DNA of 64,000 nucleotides from Flavobacterium solisilvae. Its GTDB lineage: Bacteria > Bacteroidota > Bacteroidia > Flavobacteriales > Flavobacteriaceae. Each line of letters starts with the position of its first letter. Position 1 is the first letter of the stretch. Below the pieces are notes generated by a model. It saw only the letters and a list, made by a program, of their open reading frames with translations. It was not told where the DNA came from and ran no database searches. The stretch is from NCBI RefSeq assembly GCF_012911605.1, contig NZ_JAAMPT010000203.1, positions 84,074-148,073 of the forward strand, in the 5' to 3' direction. Shown here piece by piece: positions 44,099-53,781 of the stretch. Both the position numbers and the translations under genes were made by a program.

Positions 44099-45769
44099 CT
44101 ACCAAAACACTGTGTATAAAGCGGCTAAAACCGATAAAATAATTAGTGCGCCAACCATAAAACTTGGTGCCATTTTAAACATTTTAGTATCAACTTCAAG
44201 ACCATTGGTTTGAACGCCTTTTTTGGTTTCATAGATACTAATAAAATACATTCCGATAACGCAGATTAAGAACACAAATCCCATCCTGTCAATAAACGGA
44301 ATTTCAAAAACACCATCGGCATTTGGCACTGCAAAACCGATTGGGTTTAGGAACGATAAATCAACAAACGCTGGCATGAATTTGAAAATAATGGAAAGGA
44401 TAAATCCGCCAATGGTTGCAAATAAAGCCGCATTGGAAGTAGTTTTTTTCCAAAAGAAACCTAAAATAAACATGGCAAAAACACCTGGACTTACAAATCC
44501 GGTATATTCTTGAATGTACTGAAAGCCACCTTTTTTGTCAATTCCTAAAAAGGGTGCAACCACAACGGCAATAATCATTGCGGTTATGATGGTTATTTTT
44601 CCAACGTTTACCAATTTCTTTTCGCTGGCTTCTGTATTCAGTTTTTCTTTATACACATCAAGTGTAAAAATGGTAGCAATACTATTGGCTTTTCCAGCTA
44701 AAGAAGCTACAACCGCGGCAGTCAATGCTGCAAAAGACAATCCTTTTAACCCAACAGGCAATAAATTCAGCAAAATAGGATAGGCTCTATCGGGATTTAC
44801 ACTTCCGTCTTGGAGCATTTCGGTTTGAAAATGTCCGTTTTGATAAAGTACAAAAGCGGCTATTCCGGGTAAAACGACAATAATTGGCATTAATAATTTT
44901 AAGAAAGCTGCAAATAAAATACCGCTACGCGCTGTTTTTAAATCGGCACCCAAAGCGCGTTGTGTAATGTATTGATTGCATCCAAAATAATTCAAATTGA
45001 TGATTAACATTCCGCCAATTAATACCGAAAGCCCGGGTAAATCCATATAATTATCATTCGATTTATCAAAAATCATGTGAAAATGATCATCTGCTTTTTC
45101 TCGCATTAAGTTAAATCCATTAATTACACCTTCCGAACCAAATTCAGTTGCGACTAAATTCAATGCTAAATACGTCGTTACCAATCCGCCAAGAATTAGA
45201 AAAACCACCTGAATAACATCGGTATAACCAATTACTTTCATTCCGCCAAGGGTAATCATAATGGCAAAAAAGGCTAAGAAAATCATACAAAAAGTAATAT
45301 TCAATCCCGAAATACTGCTGATGGCTAAAGCACCTAAATAGAGTATTGACGTTAGGTTTACTAGAACGTAAAGCAACAACCAAAACACCGCCATAATCAT
45401 CGCTACATTGCCGTTGTACCTTTGTTTTAGGTATTGTGGCATGGTGAAAATCTTGTTCTTCAGATAAACCGGCATAAAAAATACCGCGACCAAAATAAGC
45501 GTTAATGCCGCCATCCATTCGTAAGTTGCAATGGCCAATCCCATTTTGAAACCGCTTCCGCTCATTCCGATAAATTGTTCAGCACTGATGTTACTTGCGA
45601 TAAGCGAAGCACCAATTGCCCACCAAGTGAGCGAACCTTCAGCAAGAAAATAATCATTACTGGATGTTTGCTCTTTCTTTTTTCGGTTGTAAATCCATAA
45701 TCCATAACCAACAATGATTATGAAATACAGGAAGAAAACTATATAATCGCTGGTTGCTAAAGTTTGCAT
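44099..45769 (-). CDS. Sodium/sugar symporter, SSS family (vSGLT-like)
   Basis: 556 residues with about 14 membrane helices. NDYFLAEGSLTWWAIGAS, NISAEQFIGMSGSGFKMG and IATYEWMAALTLI closely follow the Vibrio sodium/galactose symporter vSGLT, including the sodium-site region of helix 1. The position at the end of the galactan operon supports galactose as cargo, though glucose or other hexoses remain possible. Last gene of the operon; it starts 2 bases after the galT stop. Confidence 0.9.
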   Translation of the reverse strand: MQTLATSDYIVFFLYFIIIVGYGLWIYNRKKKEQTSSNDYFLAEGSLTWWAIGASLIASNISAEQFIGMSGSGFKMGLAIATYEWMAALTLILVAVFFMPVYLKNKIFTMPQYLKQRYNGNVAMIMAVFWLLLYVLVNLTSILYLGALAISSISGLNITFCMIFLAFFAIMITLGGMKVIGYTDVIQVVFLILGGLVTTYLALNLVATEFGSEGVINGFNLMREKADDHFHMIFDKSNDNYMDLPGLSVLIGGMLIINLNYFGCNQYITQRALGADLKTARSGILFAAFLKLLMPIIVVLPGIAAFVLYQNGHFQTEMLQDGSVNPDRAYPILLNLLPVGLKGLSFAALTAAVVASLAGKANSIATIFTLDVYKEKLNTEASEKKLVNVGKITIITAMIIAVVVAPFLGIDKKGGFQYIQEYTGFVSPGVFAMFILGFFWKKTTSNAALFATIGGFILSIIFKFMPAFVDLSFLNPIGFAVPNADGVFEIPFIDRMGFVFLICVIGMYFISIYETKKGVQTNGLEVDTKMFKMAPSFMVGALIILSVLAALYTVFW

Positions 45770-45770
45770 A

Positions 45771-46823
45771 TTATTGGTTTTTGGTTTTATAGTGAACGTT
45801 TGGTAATTCTCTTAAAATCTTCGCGCTTTGTTCAGGTGAAATATCGCGTTGTGCTTCGCCTAGCATTTCATAACCTACCATAAATTTCTTTACTGTGGCA
45901 CTTCGCAATAATGGCGGATAAAAATGCATGTGAAAATGCCACTCTGGATGCGACACTCTATCGGTTGGTGCTTGATGAATTCCAGACGAATAAGGAAAAG
46001 AAGTGTTGAAAAGATTATCGTATTTGACGGTTATGGCTTTTATCATTTCGGCGAAAGCCGTTGTTTCTGCTGCCGTCATAGCGATGATACTTCCAAAATG
46101 TCTTTTACTAATAATCATCGTTTCATAAGGCCAAGTTGCCCAAAAAGGAACCACAACCGCAAAATGATTGTTCTCGACAACCACTCTTTCGCCTGATTTC
46201 AATTCTTGGTCCAAATAGTCTTTTAGTAAACTGGTTTTGTTTTTGTCGTAGTACGCTCGGAGGTTTTTTTGCGTTTTCTCTACTTGCGTTGGCAGTGACG
46301 ATTGCGCCCAAATTTGTCCGTGTGGATGTGGATTGCTACAACCCATAACACTTCCTTTGTTTTCAAATATTTGAACGTAATTGATAAAATCTTGATTGCC
46401 TAACTCGATGTATTGTTCTGCCCAAGTTTGCACGACTTTTTCAATATCGGAAACTTCCATTTCTGGCAAAGTCAAATTGTGTTTTGGTGAAAAGCAAATC
46501 ACTTTGTTAATGCCTCGTTCGGGTTTTAGTTGAAACAGTGATTTGTTTTTGGATTCGTATAAAACATCGTCTTTTAGTAACGCCGAAAAGTCATTTTCGA
46601 AGACATAACTGTTGGTGTAGTCTTCGTTTTTTATACCATTGGCACGAACATTTCCAGCGCATAAATAACAGGTTTCGTCGTGCTCTGGTCTATTGTCTTC
46701 AGGAAGGGTTTCGTTTTGTCCTTGCCATGGTCGTTTGGCGCGATGTGGTGAAACTAATATCCATTCGTCTAGTAACGGATTGTATCTTCGGTGTGGATGT
46801 TCGTTATGATTGAAGTGTTGCAT
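45771..46823 (-). CDS. galT: Galactose-1-phosphate uridylyltransferase
   Basis: 350 residues from the ATG at 46823; a longer frame to 47012 enters galK and the hairpin repeat, so it is rejected. The HIT-family nucleotidyl transfer centre NPHPHGQIWAQ contains the catalytic histidine, and CYLC near residue 52 is a zinc ligand pair. HWHFHMHFYPPLL also fits. It converts galactose-1-phosphate and UDP-glucose to UDP-galactose and glucose-1-phosphate. It follows galK with a 50-base spacer that holds a hairpin. Confidence 0.95.
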   Translation of the reverse strand: MQHFNHNEHPHRRYNPLLDEWILVSPHRAKRPWQGQNETLPEDNRPEHDETCYLCAGNVRANGIKNEDYTNSYVFENDFSALLKDDVLYESKNKSLFQLKPERGINKVICFSPKHNLTLPEMEVSDIEKVVQTWAEQYIELGNQDFINYVQIFENKGSVMGCSNPHPHGQIWAQSSLPTQVEKTQKNLRAYYDKNKTSLLKDYLDQELKSGERVVVENNHFAVVVPFWATWPYETMIISKRHFGSIIAMTAAETTAFAEMIKAITVKYDNLFNTSFPYSSGIHQAPTDRVSHPEWHFHMHFYPPLLRSATVKKFMVGYEMLGEAQRDISPEQSAKILRELPNVHYKTKNQ

Positions 46824-46835
46824 AATTTTAGTTTT

Positions 46836-46868
46836 AAACCTGACAGGTTTCGAAAACCTGTCAGGTTT
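46836..46868. repeat. Hairpin between galK and galT
   Basis: Perfect 15-base arms (AAACCTGACAGGTTT and its complement) with a 3-base loop. It lies inside the operon, 6 bases after galK and 13 before galT. It has only short T-runs, so an RNA-stability or attenuation role is likelier than full termination; it also looks like a dispersed flavobacterial repeat. Confidence 0.7.
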
Positions 46869-46873
46869 AATTA

Positions 46874-48037
46874 TTACTTGTATTCTGTTGTTCCTTTTGA
46901 GATTTTGACTTTGTATGCTTTTAATTCGATGCCAAAAGTAGTTCGGTATTGTTCTGAAATCTTTTCGATTAATTCTTTTTCTGAACCTTTTTCGACTAAA
47001 TTTATGGAACAACCACCAAATCCTCCGCCCATCATTCGTGCGCCTATAACCGGAGTTTCATTAGCTACAGCATCAACTAAAAAATCCAATTCCTCGCAAC
47101 TTACTTCATATTCTTTGGACAAACCGTGATGTGTTTCGGTCATTAACTTTCCTAATTGTACAAAATCATCATTGGATAAGGCTTTAACAGCATCTTGCAC
47201 TCGTTTTATTTCTTTGACTACAAAACGACATCGCTTGTATAGTATTTCTCCTAATTCTTCTTTCAATCCCAAAAGCATGATTTCTGTACAATCACGAAAC
47301 GTTTTTACTTCTGGGAAATGCGTTTTTATAATTGCCAATCCTTGTTCCACTTCGTTTCTTCTATCGTTGTATCCCGAAGTTAAGTGCGTATGTTTTACAC
47401 AACTATCCAATAAAAGTAAGGAATATTTTTTGAAATCGGCTTTATGATATTCATATTCTAAGGTGTTGCAATCCAGTTTAATTACATGATTTTTTTTGCC
47501 AAAAACAGAAGCAAATTGGTCCATAATACCGCAATTGACACCAACAAAAGTATGTTCTGATTTTTGACCGATGAGTGCAATTTCTTCTTTGGAAAGTCCT
47601 AAATCAAACAGTTTATTCATGATATAACCGATACCACATTCCAAAGCTGCCGATGAGGAAAGTCCTGCGCCCATTGGGATTGTACTGCTAAAAACGATGT
47701 TGACACCTTGCTGTAATCCTTTGCTTTTTAATTGATGTAAAACGCCAAGAACATAATTCACCCACATTTTGTCAATGGGTTTTAAGTCGTGGTTTAAGTC
47801 AAATTTATAGGCTTCGTTTAAATCTTTGGCAATAATGGCACATTCGGTTGTAGCATTTTTAGACACTGCAAAACAGATGTATTTGTTAATCGCCGCTGGC
47901 AAAACAAAACCATCGTTGTAATCGACGTGTTCGCCAATAATGTTTATCCTTCCCGGAGAAAGAAAAATGTGTTCTGGTGCTTTTTGAAATGTTTTTTCAA
48001 AAAAAGCAGTGGTATGTTGGATTAGTTTTTTCTTCAT
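46874..48037 (-). CDS. galK: Galactokinase
   Basis: 387 residues of the GHMP kinase family. GRINIIGEHVDY at 29-40 is the galactokinase signature, PMGAGLSSSAALE at 121-133 the ATP phosphate loop, and ARMMGGGFGGCSI the third GHMP motif near residue 345. It phosphorylates galactose at C1, the first Leloir step after epimerisation by GalM. It sits between the beta-galactosidase and galT genes. Confidence 0.95.
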   Translation of the reverse strand: MKKKLIQHTTAFFEKTFQKAPEHIFLSPGRINIIGEHVDYNDGFVLPAAINKYICFAVSKNATTECAIIAKDLNEAYKFDLNHDLKPIDKMWVNYVLGVLHQLKSKGLQQGVNIVFSSTIPMGAGLSSSAALECGIGYIMNKLFDLGLSKEEIALIGQKSEHTFVGVNCGIMDQFASVFGKKNHVIKLDCNTLEYEYHKADFKKYSLLLLDSCVKHTHLTSGYNDRRNEVEQGLAIIKTHFPEVKTFRDCTEIMLLGLKEELGEILYKRCRFVVKEIKRVQDAVKALSNDDFVQLGKLMTETHHGLSKEYEVSCEELDFLVDAVANETPVIGARMMGGGFGGCSINLVEKGSEKELIEKISEQYRTTFGIELKAYKVKISKGTTEYK

Positions 48038-48061
48038 TTTATGCTGAATTTATTTCAGTAT

Positions 48062-50488
48062 CTATTTACTTTGATTGATAACAACAGAGGTAGAATTCAA
48101 TCCATTTGATTTTACTTCTAACTTCAAATCTCCAACCGTTTTCCCTGCTTGAATAATTACTTGACATTTTCCGTTGAAAGCACTACGTTGCCATGCACCA
48201 TCAACACATTTGTCAGCTTCATGTGAACTTGGATCACCATTTCCAACTCCAATAATTTTGGCATCGCCAGTTAATTTAAAATGAACCATATTGTTAGCAT
48301 TTGGCACTTCACGACCTTTGTCATCCACTATTGAAATATTGACAACAGTTCCATCTTTACCATCGGCTAAAACTGTGGTTTTATCAGCAACGGCAACTAC
48401 TTTTGTAGCGTGATTTGTAGTTTCTACTTTTGAAGTGATTTTTCTACCATCTTTATAAGCAACTGCTTCAAGCGTTCCAGGTTCATAGTTTACTTGCCAT
48501 TTTAAATGACTGTTTCTTGGCATGGTTTTCTTCCCTAAAGTTTTTCCGTTAAGGAATAATTCAACATCATCGGCATTAGTATTTACCCAAACTTCAATAG
48601 GTTTACCCATTTTTTCTGACCAATTCCAATGGGGTGAAATGTGCAAAATATCTTCGTTTGTCCACCAACTTTTATAGTAGTAATAAATGTTTTTTGGGAA
48701 ACCACAAACATCTAAAATTCCAAAATGCGAGCTGATGTTTGGCCATTTGTAAGGTGTTGGTTCACCGCGATAATCAAATCCTGTCCAAACAAAACCTCCA
48801 AGCCAGTAATCATTTTCAGCAGCCAATTTCCACCACGTTTCGGCTTTGCTTGCCCACCAAGGATGCGTGATGTCTTGGTCGGGAACGTAAGCTCTGATTT
48901 CATCTTTTTCATAAATTCCTCTGGTCGTTACTGTACTTCCCATTTCGGTTCCAAGCAAAGGTTGGTTGGGATGATCGCGATGATAATCGGCAACGGCAAA
49001 TTCGCGATAATTGAATCCACGAATTGGAATAACTTCGTTTACGCCTTTGAATTCGTTAGCCATATCGGCAGCATAGGTTGAAGTTCTCGTTGGATCTAAT
49101 TCCTCTTGAATGGCTAAAAGTGTTTGTGCAATTCGTTTTCCATACTCGTTTCCTTGGATGTTTTGTTCTTCATTTCCGATAGACCATAAAAAAACAGAAG
49201 CGTGATTTCTATCGCGTTTAATTAATCGTTTGAATTGGTCAATGTATTCTGGACTGCTGTTGAGCAAACGTTGTTCGTCAACCACTAACATTCCCAAACT
49301 ATCGCAAGCTTCCAGAAGTTCTGGTGTTGGTGCGTTGTGACTTGCTCGATACGCATTGGAACCCATTTCTTTCAATAACTTTATACGATAATATTGCATA
49401 AAATCAGGAATGGCACTTCCAATTCCGGCGTGGTCTTGATGGTTGTTTGTTCCTTGAATTTTAAGATGTTTACCGTTTAAGAAAAATCCTTTTTTAGCAT
49501 CAAATGTTACCGTTTTTATTCCGAAGCGAGTCTTGGTTTGGTGTACGATTTGATTGTTTTGTTTTACCACCGAAACAACTTTGTATAAATATGGATCTTC
49601 TAACGACCAAAGACGAGCGTTGTTGAGGTTAACTTTTTGTTTTACGGTTGTGTTTTTATTAATTCCTAAAGAAATTTTTTGTTCTGAAGTTTTACCTAAA
49701 ATTTTTCCGTTTCTATCGGTAACATAAGCATAAACCGATGCGTTTGATGATTTTAAATTATTGTTTTGAACTGTAGTTTCAATGTTTACAACAGCATTTT
49801 TTCCTTTCACATCAGAATGTACAAAAACCCCATCATTAGGGATGAAAACTTTATCGGTTACATTCAACCAAACGTGGCGATAAATTCCGGCGCCTTCATA
49901 AAACCAACCTTCAGATTGTGTAGCATCAACACGAATGACAAAAACGTTATCGCCTTCAAAATTGATGTAATCGGTAATATCATAAGAATTGCCAACGTAA
50001 CCGCTAAAATTAGTTCCGACATAAAATCCGTTAAACCAAATTTCGGCATTTCTGTAAATTCCGTCAAATTGAAGTTCGAAACGCTTTCCATCGTCTTTTT
50101 TATCAACTGAAAAATGTTTGCGATACCAACCAATACTCGTTTCTGGATAAGCACCGCCAACAGGTTTGTAACCGTGACTGTCCATTTCCACTTGGTCTGA
50201 TTTTACAAAAGGAAGTTCGACAACCCAATCGTGTGGCACGTTGATTTTCTTCCAAGTAGTATCAACAAATTTTGGATTTACAATGGTCGTTGCAAACACA
50301 TTTGACTTATGAAGCAAGGCTGTTTTTCCATAATCGAAATCTTTGGAAACATCGGCAGCATTTCCAAAATGAAATCTCCAATCTTCGTCTAGACTGATTT
50401 TCTTTTGTGAATTTGCTTGAAATCCAACGAATAAAAAAGAAATTAGAAAAGCGATTTTTGTTGGATGAAATATTGAAATTTTAGTCAT
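48062..50488 (-). CDS. Exported GH2 beta-galactosidase
   Basis: 808 residues from the ATG at 50488, chosen because it starts a signal peptide (IAFLISFLFVGFQANSQ); the earlier ATG at 50542 would run into the GH53 gene. GH2 layout: sugar-binding jelly roll (about 25-200), Ig-like domain, TIM barrel with acid/base Glu in WSIGNEEQN and nucleophile Glu in LLGTEMGS, then a DUF4982 and a Big_1-like C-terminal part. It would cut galactose from the ends of galactan fragments. It shares the operon with two galactanases. Confidence 0.92.
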   Translation of the reverse strand: MTKISIFHPTKIAFLISFLFVGFQANSQKKISLDEDWRFHFGNAADVSKDFDYGKTALLHKSNVFATTIVNPKFVDTTWKKINVPHDWVVELPFVKSDQVEMDSHGYKPVGGAYPETSIGWYRKHFSVDKKDDGKRFELQFDGIYRNAEIWFNGFYVGTNFSGYVGNSYDITDYINFEGDNVFVIRVDATQSEGWFYEGAGIYRHVWLNVTDKVFIPNDGVFVHSDVKGKNAVVNIETTVQNNNLKSSNASVYAYVTDRNGKILGKTSEQKISLGINKNTTVKQKVNLNNARLWSLEDPYLYKVVSVVKQNNQIVHQTKTRFGIKTVTFDAKKGFFLNGKHLKIQGTNNHQDHAGIGSAIPDFMQYYRIKLLKEMGSNAYRASHNAPTPELLEACDSLGMLVVDEQRLLNSSPEYIDQFKRLIKRDRNHASVFLWSIGNEEQNIQGNEYGKRIAQTLLAIQEELDPTRTSTYAADMANEFKGVNEVIPIRGFNYREFAVADYHRDHPNQPLLGTEMGSTVTTRGIYEKDEIRAYVPDQDITHPWWASKAETWWKLAAENDYWLGGFVWTGFDYRGEPTPYKWPNISSHFGILDVCGFPKNIYYYYKSWWTNEDILHISPHWNWSEKMGKPIEVWVNTNADDVELFLNGKTLGKKTMPRNSHLKWQVNYEPGTLEAVAYKDGRKITSKVETTNHATKVVAVADKTTVLADGKDGTVVNISIVDDKGREVPNANNMVHFKLTGDAKIIGVGNGDPSSHEADKCVDGAWQRSAFNGKCQVIIQAGKTVGDLKLEVKSNGLNSTSVVINQSK

Positions 50489-50525
50489 AGTTTTTATTTT
50501 TTGCCACAGATTTTCAGAGATTGTT

Positions 50526-51551
50526 TTATTCTTTAAAAGCATCTAAAGCAGGAGAAGGCTTTCCGTTGGCTTGCCATGCACTTAATGCATAATGGCTCCA
50601 ACTTCTTGCACCTTGTGGTTCCCAATACATTACGCCTAAACCACGATTATTTGGCACTTTTTTGACGGCTTCAATAGTAGCTTTCAATAGTTCATAGGTG
50701 TTTTGAACTTTATCGTCCTCGCCTCCAACTTCTACAATCATCACGTCTTTATTGTAGCGTTTTACCATATCATTTAAGTTGAATTCTAAATCGGCGATGG
50801 TTTCTGAATAATCTTTTTTAATCCAATACGGATAATACGATAATCCGATGATGTCATAACGTACTTTTTGAGCTGTAGCATTGTCGAAGAATGTTCTGAA
50901 TTTTGCGTTGTTGTTTCCTTCATCAACATGAACAATCACTTTGATGTTTTGGTCCACAGCTTTGACTGCATCGTAACCTTTATTTAGTAATTGTCCGAGT
51001 TGTTTCCAGTTGTCTGTACTTCCATCTGGCCAAAGCATTCCACCAGGAATTTCGTTACCTACTTGCACCCATTCTGGTGTTACGCCTGCTTTTTTTAGAG
51101 ACGAAATCACATCAAAAGTATGGTTGTAAACATCGTCCAAAAGTTCTGGAAACGAGTGTTTTTCCCAAGCTTTTGGTTTGAATTGCTTGGCAGGATCAGC
51201 CCACGAGTCGGAATAATGGAAATTAATCATAACTCGCATTCCCATTTTTTGCGCACGCAATGCCATGATGATGGTTTCTTCTTTGCTACAATGTCCGCTA
51301 GCTTTGTCGTCATTTGGATTTACCCAAACACGAAGGCGAATGGAGTTCATTCCTCTGTCTTTTAGCAATTGTAAACAATCGGTTTCTTTGCCATCTGTGT
51401 CGTAAAATTTATAACCTGTGGCTTCCATTTGAGGCAACCAACCTACGTCAGCACCTTTTGAAAAAACACTTTGAGCTGTTGCCATACTGAAATGGAATAT
51501 TGAAAGTACTATTGCCCATTTTAATGACAAAACGTATTGATTTGTTCTCAT
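50526..51551 (-). CDS. GH53 arabinogalactan endo-beta-1,4-galactanase (exported)
   Basis: 341 residues. Signal peptide-like N-terminus (LKWAIVLSIFHFSMATAQS) without a lipobox cysteine. GH53 barrel: GADVGWLPQMEATGYKF, NSIRLRVWVNP, NFHYSDSWADP, acid/base Glu in WVQVGNEIPGGMLWP, and nucleophile Glu in VMIVEVGGEDD. It would cut beta-1,4-galactan backbones such as pectic type I arabinogalactan. It is paralogous to the adjacent gene, which is a lipoprotein; the pair sits 3 bases apart. Confidence 0.93.
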   Translation of the reverse strand: MRTNQYVLSLKWAIVLSIFHFSMATAQSVFSKGADVGWLPQMEATGYKFYDTDGKETDCLQLLKDRGMNSIRLRVWVNPNDDKASGHCSKEETIIMALRAQKMGMRVMINFHYSDSWADPAKQFKPKAWEKHSFPELLDDVYNHTFDVISSLKKAGVTPEWVQVGNEIPGGMLWPDGSTDNWKQLGQLLNKGYDAVKAVDQNIKVIVHVDEGNNNAKFRTFFDNATAQKVRYDIIGLSYYPYWIKKDYSETIADLEFNLNDMVKRYNKDVMIVEVGGEDDKVQNTYELLKATIEAVKKVPNNRGLGVMYWEPQGARSWSHYALSAWQANGKPSPALDAFKE

Positions 51552-51553
51552 AC

Positions 51554-52621
51554 TTATTCTTTGCTAAATGCTTCCATCACTGGAAGTGCGTTAAAATTAA
51601 AATCCCAAAGTGCTTGGTTTTCCCACGAAGAACCGTTCGTAGATTCTGTTCCACGAAAAGCTACCCATTCTGAACCCCAATAGCAAAAACCAATACCATT
51701 AGTAGTTTCTTTTACAAGATTTTTTATTGCCGAAAGATAACTTTTTTGACCTGCTGGAGTTGCAGGATAAGTAGTAATTAGTTGGCTTTCTAAACCCATA
51801 ATGTTGTTTGTCCAATCGTTCCAATCGAGTGTAAATGGATAAGCAGTTTCGGCAATAATTACTTTTTTATTGTGCGTTGCGCTTAACGAGTTGATGGTGT
51901 TTTTTACGACATTCAAATCTTTTCCGTGCCAAATTGGATAGTATGACAAGCCAATGTAATCATAATCCACATTGGCTACTTTATTAAAAAACCAATCAGA
52001 ACCCGAAGTTCCAGCGTAATGCAGCATGATTTTGGTAGATGAAGATTTACTTCTAATAGCAGAACTTGCCGCGGACACTAGCTGTAAAAATTGACTTTCA
52101 TTGGTAGTAATTTTGCCTTCTGGCCAAAGCATACCATCGTTAGTTTCGTTGCCGATTTGGATAATATCTGGATTGATTTCGGTCATGATTTGCGTGGTAT
52201 AGTTAGCCACTTCCGTTATTAAATTGGTGAAATTCAAACTAGCCCATTCTGCTGGTTTTTCTTGATTAGCTGGATCAGCCCAAGTATCCGAGTAGTGAAC
52301 GGTAAGCCAAACTTTCATTCCAGCTTGTTTTACTCTTTGTGCAAAAGTTTTTACTTCGTTAAACCCAGAGTGTGTATCGGCTGGATTTTTCCAAAGACGA
52401 ATTCTGATGGCGTTGCAACCTGCATTTTTTAGTGTTGTTAATGCGTTTTCTGAAACATTATTGTTTTTATAAACAGTTCCTTCGCTTTCTATCAAAGGTA
52501 AGTAGGACATGTCTGCCGCTCGAATAAAGTTGTCTTCAACAATTGGTTCTGTTTCGTCCTTGCTGTCTGAAGAGCAAGAAAATAACGAAATTGTTAAAAG
52601 TAATAGAATTAAATTTTTCAT
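51554..52621 (-). CDS. GH53 endo-beta-1,4-galactanase, lipoprotein
   Basis: 355 residues. The lipoprotein signal has lipobox LFSC (MKNLILLLLTISLFSC) and the mature protein should be anchored in the outer membrane. GH53 core: AADMSYLPLIESEG, NAIRIRLWKNP, VHYSDTWADP, QIGNETNDGMLWP with the acid/base Glu, and IIAETAYPF with the nucleophile Glu. Diverged from its neighbour. It overlaps galM by 4 bases. Confidence 0.93.
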   Translation of the reverse strand: MKNLILLLLTISLFSCSSDSKDETEPIVEDNFIRAADMSYLPLIESEGTVYKNNNVSENALTTLKNAGCNAIRIRLWKNPADTHSGFNEVKTFAQRVKQAGMKVWLTVHYSDTWADPANQEKPAEWASLNFTNLITEVANYTTQIMTEINPDIIQIGNETNDGMLWPEGKITTNESQFLQLVSAASSAIRSKSSSTKIMLHYAGTSGSDWFFNKVANVDYDYIGLSYYPIWHGKDLNVVKNTINSLSATHNKKVIIAETAYPFTLDWNDWTNNIMGLESQLITTYPATPAGQKSYLSAIKNLVKETTNGIGFCYWGSEWVAFRGTESTNGSSWENQALWDFNFNALPVMEAFSKE

Positions 52622-53655
52622 AGCGTTTCAAATTTGAATAGTGTTTGGTGAAAATATTTTTCGTCTTTTCGCAACGTTGCATTTGGAAAATGGGAATGAT
52701 TTGGCGCATCGGGGAAATTTTGCGTTTCAAAACAAATACCGCTTTTGGTGTTGTAATCGATATTGTTTTTTCCTTTGATTTGATTGAAACAATTGCCGCC
52801 AATGTAGATATGAACCGCAGGTTGATTGGAAAAAACGGTCATTTTTATATTGGATGTTTCACTTAATAAACAGCCAACTTCATTTTCTTTGGATACAAAT
52901 GTGGTATCGATAATTTCTGGACAATTTTTAAAATCACTAAAATCAAAAGCATGATTTTCTAGCGGAATAAAATTTCCTGTTGGGATTTGCTCTTCGTTAG
53001 TTTCTAAAATTAATTTAGAATTTATTTTCAATTTATGATTGAGAATATCGCTTGAATTTCCGTCAAGATTAAAGTAACTATGTTGCGTTAAATTGATGAT
53101 AGTATCTTCGGTAGTTGTTGCTAAAAAAGTAATTTTTAATTCATTATTTTCGGTTAAAAGATAAGTAACTTGAACTTTTAGTTCACCAGGATAATTATCT
53201 TCCAATGCAAAACTGGTGTGTTCAAAACAAAGCGAATTTTGTTCCTGTTTTATCATTCTCCAAACCGCTTTACTCATTCCTTTTTTTCCACCATGTAGAT
53301 GATTATTTCCATGATTTTTTTCTAATTGATAGTTTTTTTCAACAATAGAAAAGCTTCCATTATTAATACGTCCAGCAAATCGACCAACGACAGTTCCAAA
53401 ATATGGCGCGCTTGGCAAATTAAACGAATTGACATAATCTTCGAGTGTTTCAAAACCCAAAACCACATCTGTTTTTTCACCATTTGGCATCGGGATTTGT
53501 AACGATGTAATTGTGGCGCCAAAATCAATTACGGTCAATTCCATTCCTTTTGAATTGCGAATGGTGTGACTAAACACTTCTTTTACTTCCGTTATAAATC
53601 CGAATGATTTCGTATTTAATGTAGGTTCAATTTGTGAATAATTATTTTTTATCAT
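52618..53655 (-). CDS. galM: Aldose 1-epimerase (galactose mutarotase)
   Basis: 345 residues from the ATG at 53655; an upstream start at 53703 adds a non-family segment. GalM landmarks: NHLHGG (His for substrate), LTQHSYFNLDG with the catalytic His, and the C-terminal AVHIYIG and FETQNFPDAPNH with the catalytic Glu. It interconverts alpha and beta galactose for galactokinase. First gene of the galactan operon. No signal peptide is seen, so it is cytoplasmic. Confidence 0.92.
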   Translation of the reverse strand: MIKNNYSQIEPTLNTKSFGFITEVKEVFSHTIRNSKGMELTVIDFGATITSLQIPMPNGEKTDVVLGFETLEDYVNSFNLPSAPYFGTVVGRFAGRINNGSFSIVEKNYQLEKNHGNNHLHGGKKGMSKAVWRMIKQEQNSLCFEHTSFALEDNYPGELKVQVTYLLTENNELKITFLATTTEDTIINLTQHSYFNLDGNSSDILNHKLKINSKLILETNEEQIPTGNFIPLENHAFDFSDFKNCPEIIDTTFVSKENEVGCLLSETSNIKMTVFSNQPAVHIYIGGNCFNQIKGKNNIDYNTKSGICFETQNFPDAPNHSHFPNATLRKDEKYFHQTLFKFETL

Positions 53656-53715
53656 CACTTTTTTATAAATCTGGCAATAAAAGTATAAAACAATTACAAT
53701 CAACCATACTACTAC

Positions 53716-53754
53716 CTACCAGTTTATTCGTATCTTGCCACCAGTTATATCGAT
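53716..53754. promoter_or_regulatory. Direct-repeat operator candidate in the galM-GntR divergent region
   Basis: ACCAGTT occurs at 53718-53724 and again at 53740-53746, exactly 22 bases apart, each followed by a TATTCG/TATATCG-like word. It lies between the two divergent starts, on one face of the helix, as expected for a dimeric regulator such as the adjacent GntR protein. Confidence 0.4.
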
Positions 53755-53781
53755 TTCGTAATAGGAATAATAATTGAGAAG

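Noticed and set aside
46824..47012. N-terminal extension of galT
   Set aside because: The extra 63 codons read through a hairpin repeat and into galK and do not resemble the GalT family; the ATG at 46823 does.
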